From Actinobacillus vicugnae (GTDB taxonomy: Bacteria; Pseudomonadota; Gammaproteobacteria; Enterobacterales; Pasteurellaceae), in contig NZ_CABFJY010000007.1 in assembly GCF_901687125.1 (NCBI RefSeq), positions 1-63,056 on the forward strand: a stretch of 63,056 nt of DNA, given 5' to 3'. Every line of letters starts with the position of its first letter. The stretch's first letter is position 1. A program made the translations under genes and the position numbers. Below the pieces are notes generated by a model that did not search any database, was not told where the DNA came from, and saw only the letters and a program-made list of their open reading frames with translations. Below, piece after piece: positions 36,017 through 44,672 of this stretch.

Positions 36017-37570
36017 TTACTGAAAAATCTCGGCAATGTGTTTAACTAAAGCCTTTTGTATCGCTTGCTCTTTTAAAAACGTAAATTCTTTGAGTAATTT
36101 ATTGCCTATCACGCCATTATTTTGCAATACACTTCGAATAATGCGATCTGCATAATGATTTGGCATATCCACAAGATTTTTAATCGCTTCTCTTGCTTGC
36201 TCGTGTTGGCGGAGATATTGGGATTCTTCTCGCATATCGCTTTCAATAACCTTTTGAATTAAACCTGCTAAATAAATTACGTGTTTTGTTAAATTTGGAT
36301 AACGCCACAGCGGTTCAGCAAGTGAGTATTCATTAAAATTAAGGTTAGATTGAATGCCATCAGCATAAGTATGGTGATGTTTGGTAAAAGTATATCGCCC
36401 TTGTAAATTTTCCATCAGAGGTTTAGAAAGTTCATCTAGCACATTGGCATAATTTAGGCGCTCGCTGGCGGATTCCGCAATCACACCTGAAATAGGTAGA
36501 ATAACGGTGTCAGGTAAAACGCCATCGCGAACCAAAATATCATTAAATAAGAAACGATGTAGACGCCCATTACCATCTGCTAACGGATGTAAATAGACAA
36601 ATCCAAATGCGATCACGGCACTACGTATAATCGGTGATTGCCCAGCTGTTTTTTGCCAAAACTGCAAAATACCTGACAATTTTTGTTCAAGCGTATCAAA
36701 TGGTGGTGCAATATAATGCACGATTTCCTTGAAGCGGTAAGTTTGCCCAACAAATACAGGCGATTGCCGAATACCATAATGCTGAATCGCTTTACTTTCA
36801 CCTAAAATATCTTGTTGTAAATGAGCCAACTTGATTTGTGTAAGCGGTAGATTCCCTTTACCTGTATGCCGAGCAATGACATCAGCAAAACGCTCAATAC
36901 GGCTTACTTGGTTGCCCTCGCCTTCAATCGCAAAACTTGCCTTACTTTCTCGCAATGTGAGCCAAACGGACGAACGTAACAGCAAATCTTCGCCAAACTC
37001 GGTAACCAGCTCATTTAATAATGCACGAATATCAAGCGATGCGCTTTTTAAAAAGCGCTCGTTTTTTAATAACATCGGACAAAAATCAGGCGTGCCCGCT
37101 AAATTATTATTGACCCGCCAACGACTATTTTTTTCGATTTTTTCAGCACTTGCCGTAACCACAAACTGATCATTCAGCACATCAACATAATTTCCACCTA
37201 CATTTTCAGGTACTTGCAATGGATTCCCCGTGAGCCATTCATATAAAAAGGCGGCTCGGCGTGCGTATTGTCCTGTTGGTTCCGCCACTACCCACTGCTG
37301 AATTTCTTGTTTCCCCACTTTTTCAAATAGTCGAGCTAAAAATTCTAAATGCGGGATCTCATGTTTTAAATGAAATTGCAAATGGGCAATAAAATCAGGG
37401 GATGGGCGAGTTTTTTCTAGGTAAAGCTCAACCCGAAAGCCTGTATCATTATTTTTTTCGGTTGAACGACGAGTTGCAATCCCACTTTTTACCATTAGTG
37501 GCAAAAAGGGAGAGACTTGATATTTTTGCATTAGCCATAATGCACCAATAGGATCGAAAATTTCACTCAT
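36017..37570 (-). CDS. Fic-domain AMP transferase, class II
   Basis: This Fic protein of 517 residues has the core motif HPLADGNGRLHRFLFND near residue 330, matching HxFx(D/E)GNGRxxR except Leu for Phe. The catalytic His and the phosphate-binding loop are intact. An inhibitory motif of the (S/T)xxxE(G/N) type lies upstream in SFAIEGEG, so the protein should be self-restrained (class II). The N-terminal 200 residues and a helical C-terminus are outside the Fic core. It lies on the opposite strand inside the micro-ORF island. The target is unknown. Confidence 0.88.
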   Translation of the reverse strand: MSEIFDPIGALWLMQKYQVSPFLPLMVKSGIATRRSTEKNNDTGFRVELYLEKTRPSPDFIAHLQFHLKHEIPHLEFLARLFEKVGKQEIQQWVVAEPTGQYARRAAFLYEWLTGNPLQVPENVGGNYVDVLNDQFVVTASAEKIEKNSRWRVNNNLAGTPDFCPMLLKNERFLKSASLDIRALLNELVTEFGEDLLLRSSVWLTLRESKASFAIEGEGNQVSRIERFADVIARHTGKGNLPLTQIKLAHLQQDILGESKAIQHYGIRQSPVFVGQTYRFKEIVHYIAPPFDTLEQKLSGILQFWQKTAGQSPIIRSAVIAFGFVYLHPLADGNGRLHRFLFNDILVRDGVLPDTVILPISGVIAESASERLNYANVLDELSKPLMENLQGRYTFTKHHHTYADGIQSNLNFNEYSLAEPLWRYPNLTKHVIYLAGLIQKVIESDMREESQYLRQHEQAREAIKNLVDMPNHYADRIIRSVLQNNGVIGNKLLKEFTFLKEQAIQKALVKHIAEIFQ

Positions 37571-37676
37571 TTTTGCCTCTCTTTTTGATTTTTTCTCATT
37601 GATTCTGGCAAAAAAGGATTTTTATTGCAACTTTTTAATTATTTTTAGTGGTTTTTGTAACTTTTTGATTATGAGT

Positions 37677-37722
37677 TTACAAATTTGTATTTCCTTCTAC
37701 TTATTTTCCCTTTCTCTATAAT
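37677..37722 (+). promoter_or_regulatory. Island promoter B with palindromic operator
   Basis: TACAAATTTGTA (37678-37689), then a consensus -10 TATAAT (37717-37722) at the same spacing as promoter A. The match extends: about 100 bp here and at 34872-34977 are near-identical apart from scattered changes. The downstream palindrome of promoter A is decayed here (TTACAAATTAAA). Confidence 0.75.
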
Positions 37723-37801
37723 ACGCCTCATCAAGCAAGCGGTAGATTTGAATAACCTTTTGCAAAAGGTTACAAATTAAAGTAATAAATAGAGGAAATA
37801 T

Positions 37802-37894
37802 ATGTGTATATTAATTGGTGAAATTATTGTGGTATGGGGATTCATTGAGCTTTTTTATTATTTTAAAACAAATTGGAAAAATTGGTTTTCATAA
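37802..37894 (+). CDS. Micro-ORF h, small membrane peptide (30 residues)
   Basis: The peptide begins MCILIGEIIVVWGFIELFYY and ends with a short charged and aromatic tail (FKTNWKNWFS). The first 22 residues could span the membrane once. AGAGGA lies ahead. It is the only ORF behind promoter B. Small hydrophobic peptides of this size occur as type I toxins, but no antisense RNA can be identified by eye. Confidence 0.6.
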   Translation: MCILIGEIIVVWGFIELFYYFKTNWKNWFS

Positions 37895-37965
37895 ATAACG
37901 TCATATCTAATTTGCCAGAACGATCCATCGAAAGATTCCGCCCTGCCTAAAAGGGATTTTGCCTT

Positions 37966-38011
37966 ATACAAATTTGTATTTTGTTCTTTTATATCTTCCG
38001 CCGTTTATACT
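37966..38011 (+). promoter_or_regulatory. Island promoter C with palindromic operator
   Basis: ATACAAATTTGTAT (37966-37979), then TATACT (38006-38011) 26 bp later, as in promoters A and B. The sequence between is not otherwise similar, so here only the operator and spacing are kept. Confidence 0.7.
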
Positions 38012-38049
38012 GCAAATCATAAAAATAATGGCTAACAAAGGAGGGTATC

Positions 38050-38100
38050 GTGGAGCTTATTTTGCAATTTTTAGATGCTTTATATAAAAGCCATGACTAG
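38050..38100 (+). CDS. Micro-ORF i (16 residues, GTG start)
   Basis: The peptide is MELILQFLDALYKSHD (GTG start), again a short amphipathic helix with acidic and hydrophobic residues. AAAGGAGGG is the best ribosome site of the island. It stands alone behind promoter C, upstream of the cas remnants. A small hairpin, CTAG/CTAG, follows. Confidence 0.55.
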   Translation: MELILQFLDALYKSHD

Positions 38101-38162
38101 TGAAAACTAGCGGTTCGCAATCCGTAAAATTGCCACGTTATATGTAATATAAGGGAATTTTT

Positions 38163-38734
38163 ATGGGGCAAGCTCGAATTCGTTATTTGGTGGCGTACGA
38201 TATTGTTTGTTCGAAACGTCGCTATCGCATACATAAAAAATTATCAGCGTATGCGGTAGGTGGGCAAAAATCATTTAATGCTATGTTATCGCTAGGTTAT
38301 ACGTTGCTACATTCGGAAACAGTATTAGCACTTTATGGTGTGGGGCTAGATCCTTATGTTGGCTTTTATCATAGTTTAGATTATGGGCGAGAATCACTAG
38401 CCTGTGATGTAATGGAAATTTTACGACCGTAATTTGATGAATGGGTTGTTAGATGCTTTTCAACAGAATGTTTTTTCTGCGAAAGATTTTACGATTCATG
38501 AAACGGAAGGCTGTCATCTTAATAAAGCACAGCGGGTAATTTTTTTATAATGAGTTTGAAAAAATAGCAGAAAAATTGCGAAAAGTGCTCAAACTTCAAT
38601 GCGCTGAGTTGGCTAAAATGATCAGAGAATATGAACTTGGTTATAAACCACAACAAAAAGAACACTCTGCAGTTGAAATATCTGCAGTAGCTTCAAAACA
38701 TTTTGAAGATAATTATTTTAAACAAACATTATAA
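38163..38734 (+). pseudogene. cas1: Broken cas1, with a Cas2-like N-terminal part
   Basis: The first ORF (to 38431) starts like Cas2 (RYLVAYDIVCSKRRYRIHKK, then YAVGGQKS) and continues directly as Cas1: NAMLSLGYTLL, VGLDPYVGFYHSLDYGRESLACDVMEILRP. That holds the Cas1 active-site His and Asp, but the region with the catalytic Glu is missing. After a TAA, Cas1-like sequence goes on in shifting frames (FDEWVV; FSAKDFTIHETEGCHLNKAQR; FYNEFEKIAEKLRKVLKLQC). It looks like a deletion that joined cas2 to the end of cas1, then frameshifts. Confidence 0.8.
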
Positions 38735-38744
38735 CGGAGTAATT

Positions 38745-39023
38745 ATGCAATGTTTAATCGGCGATGATATTAGCGATGAAAAACGCTTACAGCGTGCTTA
38801 TCGCATAATGATAGAATTTGCGATGCCGTTACAATATAGTTTGTTTTTATTTGATGGCGCTAAAGAAGGCTTAGATGACGGTATTAAATTATTATTGAAG
38901 GTTATTAATTTAAAAGAGGATGATTTACGAATTTATCCACTTAGCAATCAAAAAGATAAATATTGGAATTTAGGTAAGCCAGTACTCCCAGAAGAAATAT
39001 TTTTTAGTGCAGTTAAACTCTAG
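38745..39023 (+). CDS. cas2: Cas2-like protein
   Basis: This 92-residue protein resembles Cas2: GDDISDEKRLQRAYRIMIEF at the start, PLQYSLFLFDGAKEGLDDGI, and DDLRIYPLSNQK near the end. Cas2 usually has YDI at the first strand; here Tyr is Asp, although the conserved Asp remains. It lies 10 bases after the broken cas1, with CGGAG ahead of the ATG. Without a working Cas1, spacer acquisition is unlikely. No CRISPR array or effector gene is in the window. Confidence 0.75.
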   Translation: MQCLIGDDISDEKRLQRAYRIMIEFAMPLQYSLFLFDGAKEGLDDGIKLLLKVINLKEDDLRIYPLSNQKDKYWNLGKPVLPEEIFFSAVKL

Positions 39024-39133
39024 TTTAGCTGATGTTTTACAGGATAAGTAAGCGCTCAAAATTGCAAAAAAATTCGCAAATTTGACCGCTTGTTTGGTTA
39101 AGAAGCGTTTACAGCCAAGAGTAATGATTTTGC

Positions 39134-39949
39134 CTAAAACCTGCGCTTTAATTTGCAAGCTTGCATAATTGCCACAGCGAGTTCTTCGACCGATTGATGG
39201 GTGGTGTTGGTGTAGGGAATGTTGTATCGGCGGAACATAGCTTGTGCTTCCAATATTTCACTACGACAGGTTTTAATGTCGGCGTAATTGGAGTCAGGGC
39301 GGCGTTCTTGGCGAATATCGTGCAAGCGGTCGGGTTTAATGGTCAGCCCGTATAATTTATTGCGATAAGGTTTGATCATTTTCGGCAAGTCGGTACTAGC
39401 TAAATCTTCTGGTGTAAGCGGGTAATTTGCGGCACGAATACCATATTGTAAGGCGAGATAGAGGCAAGTAGGGGTTTTGCCACTGCGTGATACGCCGAGT
39501 AGAATGACATCTGCTTGTTTGAGTTCTTTATCTGAGACACCATCGTCATGATTGAGGGCAAAATTGACCGCTTCCATTCGTTCGTCATATTGGGCGACAT
39601 TATGCACTCGGCTCACAATTTGGTGGCTGGCGTGCATCTCGAGTTCTTGTTCTAATACCGTTAAAAAAGTATCGAAAAAGTTAAGCAACACGCCTTTGCT
39701 GGTTTTAAGAATCTCTCGAATTTGTTCATTTACCACGCTCATAAATAGGATCGGCGGATGCGGTTGTTTTTCGGCAACCGTATTAATTTCTGCCACTAAT
39801 TGATGTGCTTTTTCAGCAGTGTCGATAAATGGGCAAGTGGTACGTTTAAATGACACTTCAGCAAATTGTTCTAATAACGCATTACCAAGGTTTTCAGCGG
39901 TAATACCTGTGCGGTCAGAAATAAAAAAAGCATGGCGAGTATTTGGCAT
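39134..39949 (-). CDS. ppsR: PEP synthase regulatory protein (kinase/pyrophosphorylase)
   Basis: This DUF299-family bifunctional ADP-dependent kinase and Pi-dependent pyrophosphorylase switches PEP synthase off and on. It has 271 residues with a P-loop in GVSRSGKTPTCLYLA, the start RHAFFISDRTGITAENLG and the C-terminal TTHQSVEELAVAIMQ. It lies immediately downstream of ppsA's promoter side: both are on the minus strand, with ppsA 150 bp upstream, which fits the known pairing. Confidence 0.93.
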   Translation of the reverse strand: MPNTRHAFFISDRTGITAENLGNALLEQFAEVSFKRTTCPFIDTAEKAHQLVAEINTVAEKQPHPPILFMSVVNEQIREILKTSKGVLLNFFDTFLTVLEQELEMHASHQIVSRVHNVAQYDERMEAVNFALNHDDGVSDKELKQADVILLGVSRSGKTPTCLYLALQYGIRAANYPLTPEDLASTDLPKMIKPYRNKLYGLTIKPDRLHDIRQERRPDSNYADIKTCRSEILEAQAMFRRYNIPYTNTTHQSVEELAVAIMQACKLKRRF

Positions 39950-40101
39950 TGTTTATCCTTAGTGAGGAAAAACAAGCGGACTAAAAAAGCCGATTTTTTG
40001 CAAAGTTTTCGGTATTATGGCGTTGCTACCTCATTGAAACAAATTCGCACATTTGTTACATAATTTCGAAAGTTTTGGCAAAATTAGCCCGCTTGTTTGG
40101 C

Positions 40102-42495
40102 TTATGAGTGTTTAACGTTTTCGGCTAGATACAACCAAGTTTCAATGACGGTATCTGGGTTGAGCGAGATGGTTTCAATACCTTGTTCAACCAACCATTG
40201 TGCAAAATCAGGGTGGTCGCTCGGGCCTTGTCCGCAAATGCCAACGTATTTTCCTTGCTTGCGACAAGCTTGGATCGCTAAGCTTAGCATTGCTTTTACC
40301 GCTTCATTTCGTTCATCAAAAGTCGCGGCAATAGCACCACCGCTATCACGATCGACTCCAAGCGTGAGCTGGGTCATATCGTTTGAACCAATTGAGAAAC
40401 CATCAAAATAGGCTAAGAATTGTTCAGCTAATAGTGCATTGCTTGGTACTTCGCACATCATAATCAGACGTAAGCCATTTTTGCCTCGCTCTAAACCGTT
40501 CGCTTTTAAGGTTTCAATCACTTGGTGGGCTTCTTGCAAGGTACGCACAAACGGAATCATCACTTCTACATTGGTTAGCCCCATTTCATCTCGTACACGT
40601 TTAATCGCTTGGCATTCAAGGGCGAATGCTTGGCTGAATTCTGGCGAAACATAACGTGCTGCACCACGGAAGCCGATCATTGGGTTTTCCTCATGTGGTT
40701 CGTATAAATCACCACCGATAAGCCCAGCGTATTCATTAGATTTAAAATCAGACATTCGTACAATCGCTTTACGTGGATAAACCGAAGCGGCAAGCGTTGC
40801 TACCCCTTCAGCAATTTTATCGACATAGAATGCAATCGGCGACGCGTAACCGCTTATCCGTTCTTCGATTTCAGCTTGCAAGTCGCTATCTAAGCGGTCA
40901 AATTCAAGCAACGCTTGTGGATGCATTCCAATTTGGCGGTTGATAATAAATTCCATACGAGCTAAGCCAATTCCTTCACTTGGCAATTTTGCGAACGAGA
41001 ACGCTAGCTCTGGATTGCCAACATTCATCATAATTTTTACAGGTGCTGTTGGCATATTATCAAGCGCAATTTCATCGCGTTGTACATCTAGTAGCCCTTG
41101 GTAAATCAAGCCTGTATCACCTTCGGCGCAAGAAACCGTAACTTTTTGCCCGCTTGTCAGTATTTCAGTCGCATTACCACAGCCTACCACCGCAGGAATG
41201 CCGAGTTCACGCGCAATAATTGCCGCATGACAAGTGCGCCCGCCACGGTTGGTGATAATTGCCGAAGCACGTTTCATCACAGGCTCCCAATCTGGATCGG
41301 TAATATCCGCTACTAACACATCGCCCGCTTGTACTTGATCCATTTCTGAGACATCTTTGACTAAGCGCACCGTACCTTGCCCAATTTTTTGTCCGATTGC
41401 TCTACCTTTAATCAGTACTTGGCGATCACCTGAAAGGGTATAGCGTTGTAACATATTGCCTTGTGCTTTTTCTTGCGATTTCACTGTTTCAGGGCGGGCT
41501 TGCAGAATGTAAAGCTTGCCGTCAACACCATCACGCCCCCATTCAATATCCATTGGCTGACCGTAATGTTGTTCAATAATTACGGCGTATTTTGCCAGCT
41601 CGGTGATTTCTGCATCAGTAATAGCAAATTGGCGACGTTCTGCAACAGGCACATCTACCACCTGTACTGATTTACCCGCTTGCGCTTGCTGGCTGAAAAT
41701 CATTTTGATCTGTTTTGCACCTAATGTTTTGCGTAAGATAGCAAGGCGGTTTGCGTTAAGTGTCGGCTTATGTACATAGAATTCATCAGGGTTTACCGCA
41801 CCTTGTACCACTGTTTCACCCAAACCGTATGAAGCGGTGATAAAGACCACATCTTCAAAACCACTTTCGGTATCAATGGAGAACATCACGCCTGCGGCAC
41901 CACTGTCAGAGCGTACCATTCGTTGTACCCCTGCTGAAAGTGCTACTACATCGTGTGCAAAACCTTTGTGTACACGGTAAGAAATGGCACGATCATTATA
42001 GAGCGAAGCGAATACGTGTTTCATTGCTTCTTTTACATTTTCTAATCCATTGATATTTAAGAAAGTTTCTTGTTGTCCTGCAAACGAAGCGTCAGGTAAA
42101 TCTTCCGCTGTTGCAGAAGAACGCACTGCGACTGAAATTTGATCAGAGCCTGCTTGCTCGACCATGGTTTGCCATGCTTGATTGATCTCCGTATCCAATT
42201 CCGCAGGAAACGGCGTATCTAAAATCCATTGTCGAATATTTTTCCCAACCTGCGCAAGCGCTACCACATCATCAACATCAAGTTGTGCCAGCGCATCCGA
42301 AATTCGTTTATTTAAATCATTATGCGCTAAAAATTTACGATATGCGCTCGCTGTGGTCGCGAAGCCATTTGGCACTCGCACGCCTTTTTCGGTGAGCTGG
42401 CTAATCATTTCACCTAATGAAGCATTTTTACCCCCGACGATTTCAACGTCAGTCATACGTAAATTTTCGAACCAGATAATGTTGTTGTTTGACAT
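40102..42495 (-). CDS. ppsA: Phosphoenolpyruvate synthase
   Basis: This enzyme makes PEP from pyruvate and ATP for gluconeogenesis. It has 797 residues. The N-terminal ATP-grasp domain starts [25 protein letters not shown], the swivelling domain carries the phospho-His in [24 protein letters not shown], and the C-terminal PEP/pyruvate barrel ends with EVPSNALL and [12 protein letters not shown]. All regions are present. Three phased repeats lie upstream and may regulate it. Confidence 0.96.
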   Translation of the reverse strand: MSNNNIIWFENLRMTDVEIVGGKNASLGEMISQLTEKGVRVPNGFATTASAYRKFLAHNDLNKRISDALAQLDVDDVVALAQVGKNIRQWILDTPFPAELDTEINQAWQTMVEQAGSDQISVAVRSSATAEDLPDASFAGQQETFLNINGLENVKEAMKHVFASLYNDRAISYRVHKGFAHDVVALSAGVQRMVRSDSGAAGVMFSIDTESGFEDVVFITASYGLGETVVQGAVNPDEFYVHKPTLNANRLAILRKTLGAKQIKMIFSQQAQAGKSVQVVDVPVAERRQFAITDAEITELAKYAVIIEQHYGQPMDIEWGRDGVDGKLYILQARPETVKSQEKAQGNMLQRYTLSGDRQVLIKGRAIGQKIGQGTVRLVKDVSEMDQVQAGDVLVADITDPDWEPVMKRASAIITNRGGRTCHAAIIARELGIPAVVGCGNATEILTSGQKVTVSCAEGDTGLIYQGLLDVQRDEIALDNMPTAPVKIMMNVGNPELAFSFAKLPSEGIGLARMEFIINRQIGMHPQALLEFDRLDSDLQAEIEERISGYASPIAFYVDKIAEGVATLAASVYPRKAIVRMSDFKSNEYAGLIGGDLYEPHEENPMIGFRGAARYVSPEFSQAFALECQAIKRVRDEMGLTNVEVMIPFVRTLQEAHQVIETLKANGLERGKNGLRLIMMCEVPSNALLAEQFLAYFDGFSIGSNDMTQLTLGVDRDSGGAIAATFDERNEAVKAMLSLAIQACRKQGKYVGICGQGPSDHPDFAQWLVEQGIETISLNPDTVIETWLYLAENVKHS

Positions 42496-43016
42496 GGCAA
42501 TTTCCCTTTAGAAAGTTATTTAATTGTTAATTTAAAGTGAACATAAAGTAAACTTAAAGTGAAGAATAGCACCATTCTAGGAAGCAAAAATTTAAAAGTC
42601 ATCAGTTTTTTGGCGTAAAATAATAATTTATTTTTTTAATAAAATATCAATTGGAGGAGTAAAAAGAAGCGTGTTGATCTATAAAGGAAAATTATAATTT
42701 TAAAAATTCTCCATTTAATCGTTTGCAAAGAAGAAAAATAGCCATTTTTGAATATAAAATATACTTTTGTTGGTTTTTTGTTCTCTAACTTTTGAAAAGC
42801 TTTTACATTTTTTTTCAAGTGAAAAATATGGAGTAAAAATTCAAATGTGAAGAGTTTTCGATTACATTTTTTGACAAGGGCGGACACATCAGTCCGTCCC
42901 TACCGATCAAATTGGCATTGGGTTGTATCAGATCCCTTCTTTTGCAAAGAGAGGGGAGATTTGATGGCGATAGCGATTAGGTACAAGCGGTTAGATTTCC
43001 CGAAATTTTTGACCGC
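42496..43016. other. Non-coding stretch between ppsA and lyxK
   Basis: About 520 bases without a convincing gene. The part next to ppsA carries three AAAGTRAA repeats at 11-bp steps (42534-42563). The middle is very AT-rich; a possible 83-codon minus-strand frame there has no ribosome site or sensible composition. The part next to lyxK holds a GGACACATCAGTCC-type palindrome, a degenerate CCCTTCTTTTGCAAAGAGAGGGG element, and an inverted uptake-signal pair (42983-43018) that may terminate lyxK. Confidence 0.7.
42534..42563. promoter_or_regulatory. Three helically phased AAAGTRAA repeats upstream of ppsA
   Basis: AAAGTGAA, AAAGTAAA and AAAGTGAA start at 42534, 42545 and 42556, one helical turn apart, 39-68 bp before the ppsA start codon. 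On the ppsA strand they read TTCACTTT/TTTACTTT. Direct repeats on one DNA face suggest cooperative binding by a regulator that I cannot name. Confidence 0.45.
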
Positions 43017-44474
43017 TTATAACATTGCTTTTAATGCTTCGGTAAGTTGTTGATAACGCTTATATTTGTGTTGATATGCCTCGAAAGTATCAGGATTTGG
43101 GTTGATTTTTTTCATTTCGGCATTCAGGGCTTGGACTTGGGCTATTTCTGCTCCTGTGCCTTGCATTGCCATCAGCGCTGCACCTAAACAGCCTGTTTCT
43201 TCCACCTGTGGGATTTCTAATTGCATTCCCGTCAGATCTGCAAGCATTTGTAACCAAATCGGCGATTTTGTCGGCCCACCTGTAACACGCAATACGTTAG
43301 CCTTCGGGAAACGTTGTTTCATTCGGTTTAAGTGGTGCATAAGGCTGAATAACACCCCTTCATAAATTGCTTGTAACAAATGTGCTTGGCTGTGGTGGGC
43401 TTGTAAGCCATAAAAACCTGCTTGCATACCTAAACCCGCATTTGAGCCGTATAAAAACGGCACAAATAGTACCGAGCTTGTGGCAGGGGCTAGGCTTGCT
43501 ACTTGCTGATTGATTTGGGCGTAATCTAAATTCCACTGCTTTACAAACCACTCTAAATTGCCTGCGGAAGTTGGGCTTGCCTCGTGGACGATAAATTTGC
43601 CAGCATCCGCATAACGGCCATACACGAAAGGCAAGGTTTGGTTTGAATCAATCGTATCAGTAATGCCACTTACCACCGACCAAGTACCAAGCACTGCATT
43701 CAATTTACTTTCATCATCCAAATTAGCACAACGGGCGGTTGAGACCACATCAAATAGCCCCCCGACCACTGGCGTACCTTTTGCTAATCCTGTGAGTTTA
43801 GCGGCGACTTCGGTAACATAACCTGCGATTTGATTTGGCTGAATTACAGGCGGTAATTTTTCCAAAATATCGGGCAAACCGAGTAAATCCGCCAGTGTCT
43901 GATCGTATTGGCCCGTCGCCATATTGTAGAGATTACTCTCAGAAATATTCGTTTCTTCCGCAAATAATTTGCCCGTCAGGCAAAAGCGCAAATAGTCGTG
44001 CGACATCAACACTGAACTCATTTGTGCATAACGCTCAGGTTCATTTTGTTGTAGCCATTTTAAGATCGAAACAGGATGCCCAGTCCACAATGTTTGGCGG
44101 GTAATCGGATAAAGCTTTTCAGGAATACCATTCGCTTGCCATTGCTTCACAATCGAAAGCGAACGTTGATCAGAAGATAAAATCGCACGCCCAAGTGGCT
44201 GATTTTGTTTATCAAGTAAAAATGCGCCCTTACCCTGTGCAGAAATCCCCACTCCTTTGATAGCGGTCGAATGTATACCACTTTTCGCAATTGTCTGGCG
44301 TACTACCTCAGCGCACACTTGCCAAAGCTCTGACATATCTCGCTCGGCATAGCCTGCCTGCTCACTAATCACCGCCACATTTTCACGATGAATGCCATGC
44401 AGTTCGCCTGTTTGATCAAAGAGTGCGGCTTTAACAAAAGTACCGCCACAGTCTATGCCTAGGTAGTAGTTCAT
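43017..44474 (-). CDS. lyxK: FGGY carbohydrate kinase, L-xylulose/3-keto-L-gulonate kinase
   Basis: This sugar kinase has 485 residues and phosphorylates the keto-sugar made by YiaK. The start MNYYLGIDCGGTFVKAALFD holds the first ATP motif, and RVTGGPTKSPIWLQMLADLTG with GCLGAALMAM holds the second. The ATG is preferred over an upstream TTG because GGAG lies just ahead. It is the last gene of the yia block; sgbH/U/E genes, which follow lyxK in E. coli, are absent here. Confidence 0.85.
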   Translation of the reverse strand: MNYYLGIDCGGTFVKAALFDQTGELHGIHRENVAVISEQAGYAERDMSELWQVCAEVVRQTIAKSGIHSTAIKGVGISAQGKGAFLLDKQNQPLGRAILSSDQRSLSIVKQWQANGIPEKLYPITRQTLWTGHPVSILKWLQQNEPERYAQMSSVLMSHDYLRFCLTGKLFAEETNISESNLYNMATGQYDQTLADLLGLPDILEKLPPVIQPNQIAGYVTEVAAKLTGLAKGTPVVGGLFDVVSTARCANLDDESKLNAVLGTWSVVSGITDTIDSNQTLPFVYGRYADAGKFIVHEASPTSAGNLEWFVKQWNLDYAQINQQVASLAPATSSVLFVPFLYGSNAGLGMQAGFYGLQAHHSQAHLLQAIYEGVLFSLMHHLNRMKQRFPKANVLRVTGGPTKSPIWLQMLADLTGMQLEIPQVEETGCLGAALMAMQGTGAEIAQVQALNAEMKKINPNPDTFEAYQHKYKRYQQLTEALKAML

Positions 44475-44503
44475 TTTTTGCTCCAATAATTCAAAATTCC
44501 TCG

Positions 44504-44529
44504 GTAGGATGGAGTTTAACCCATCCTAC
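44504..44529. terminator. GTAGGATGG palindrome between the second yiaO and lyxK
   Basis: GTAGGATGG and CCATCCTAC form a perfect 9-bp stem with an eight-base loop. It might moderate read-through into lyxK, or be one of the dispersed GTAGG-type palindromes of this genome. Confidence 0.5.
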
Positions 44530-44672
44530 GTTCTACATTTGTAAATAAATTCATCTTTAGGGTCGGACGAATATGCTCGATCATGCTGTCTCAATACATT
44601 TACGGGCACATTGATCTGGATTCTTCAACAGCTCATAATTGCAAAATTTTCTGCAAATCTGACCGCTTGTGG

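Noticed and set aside
42636..42887. 83-codon minus-strand frame between ppsA and lyxK
   Set aside because: Very AT-rich composition with long Phe/Ile/Lys runs, no ribosome site, no family resemblance. Probably chance.
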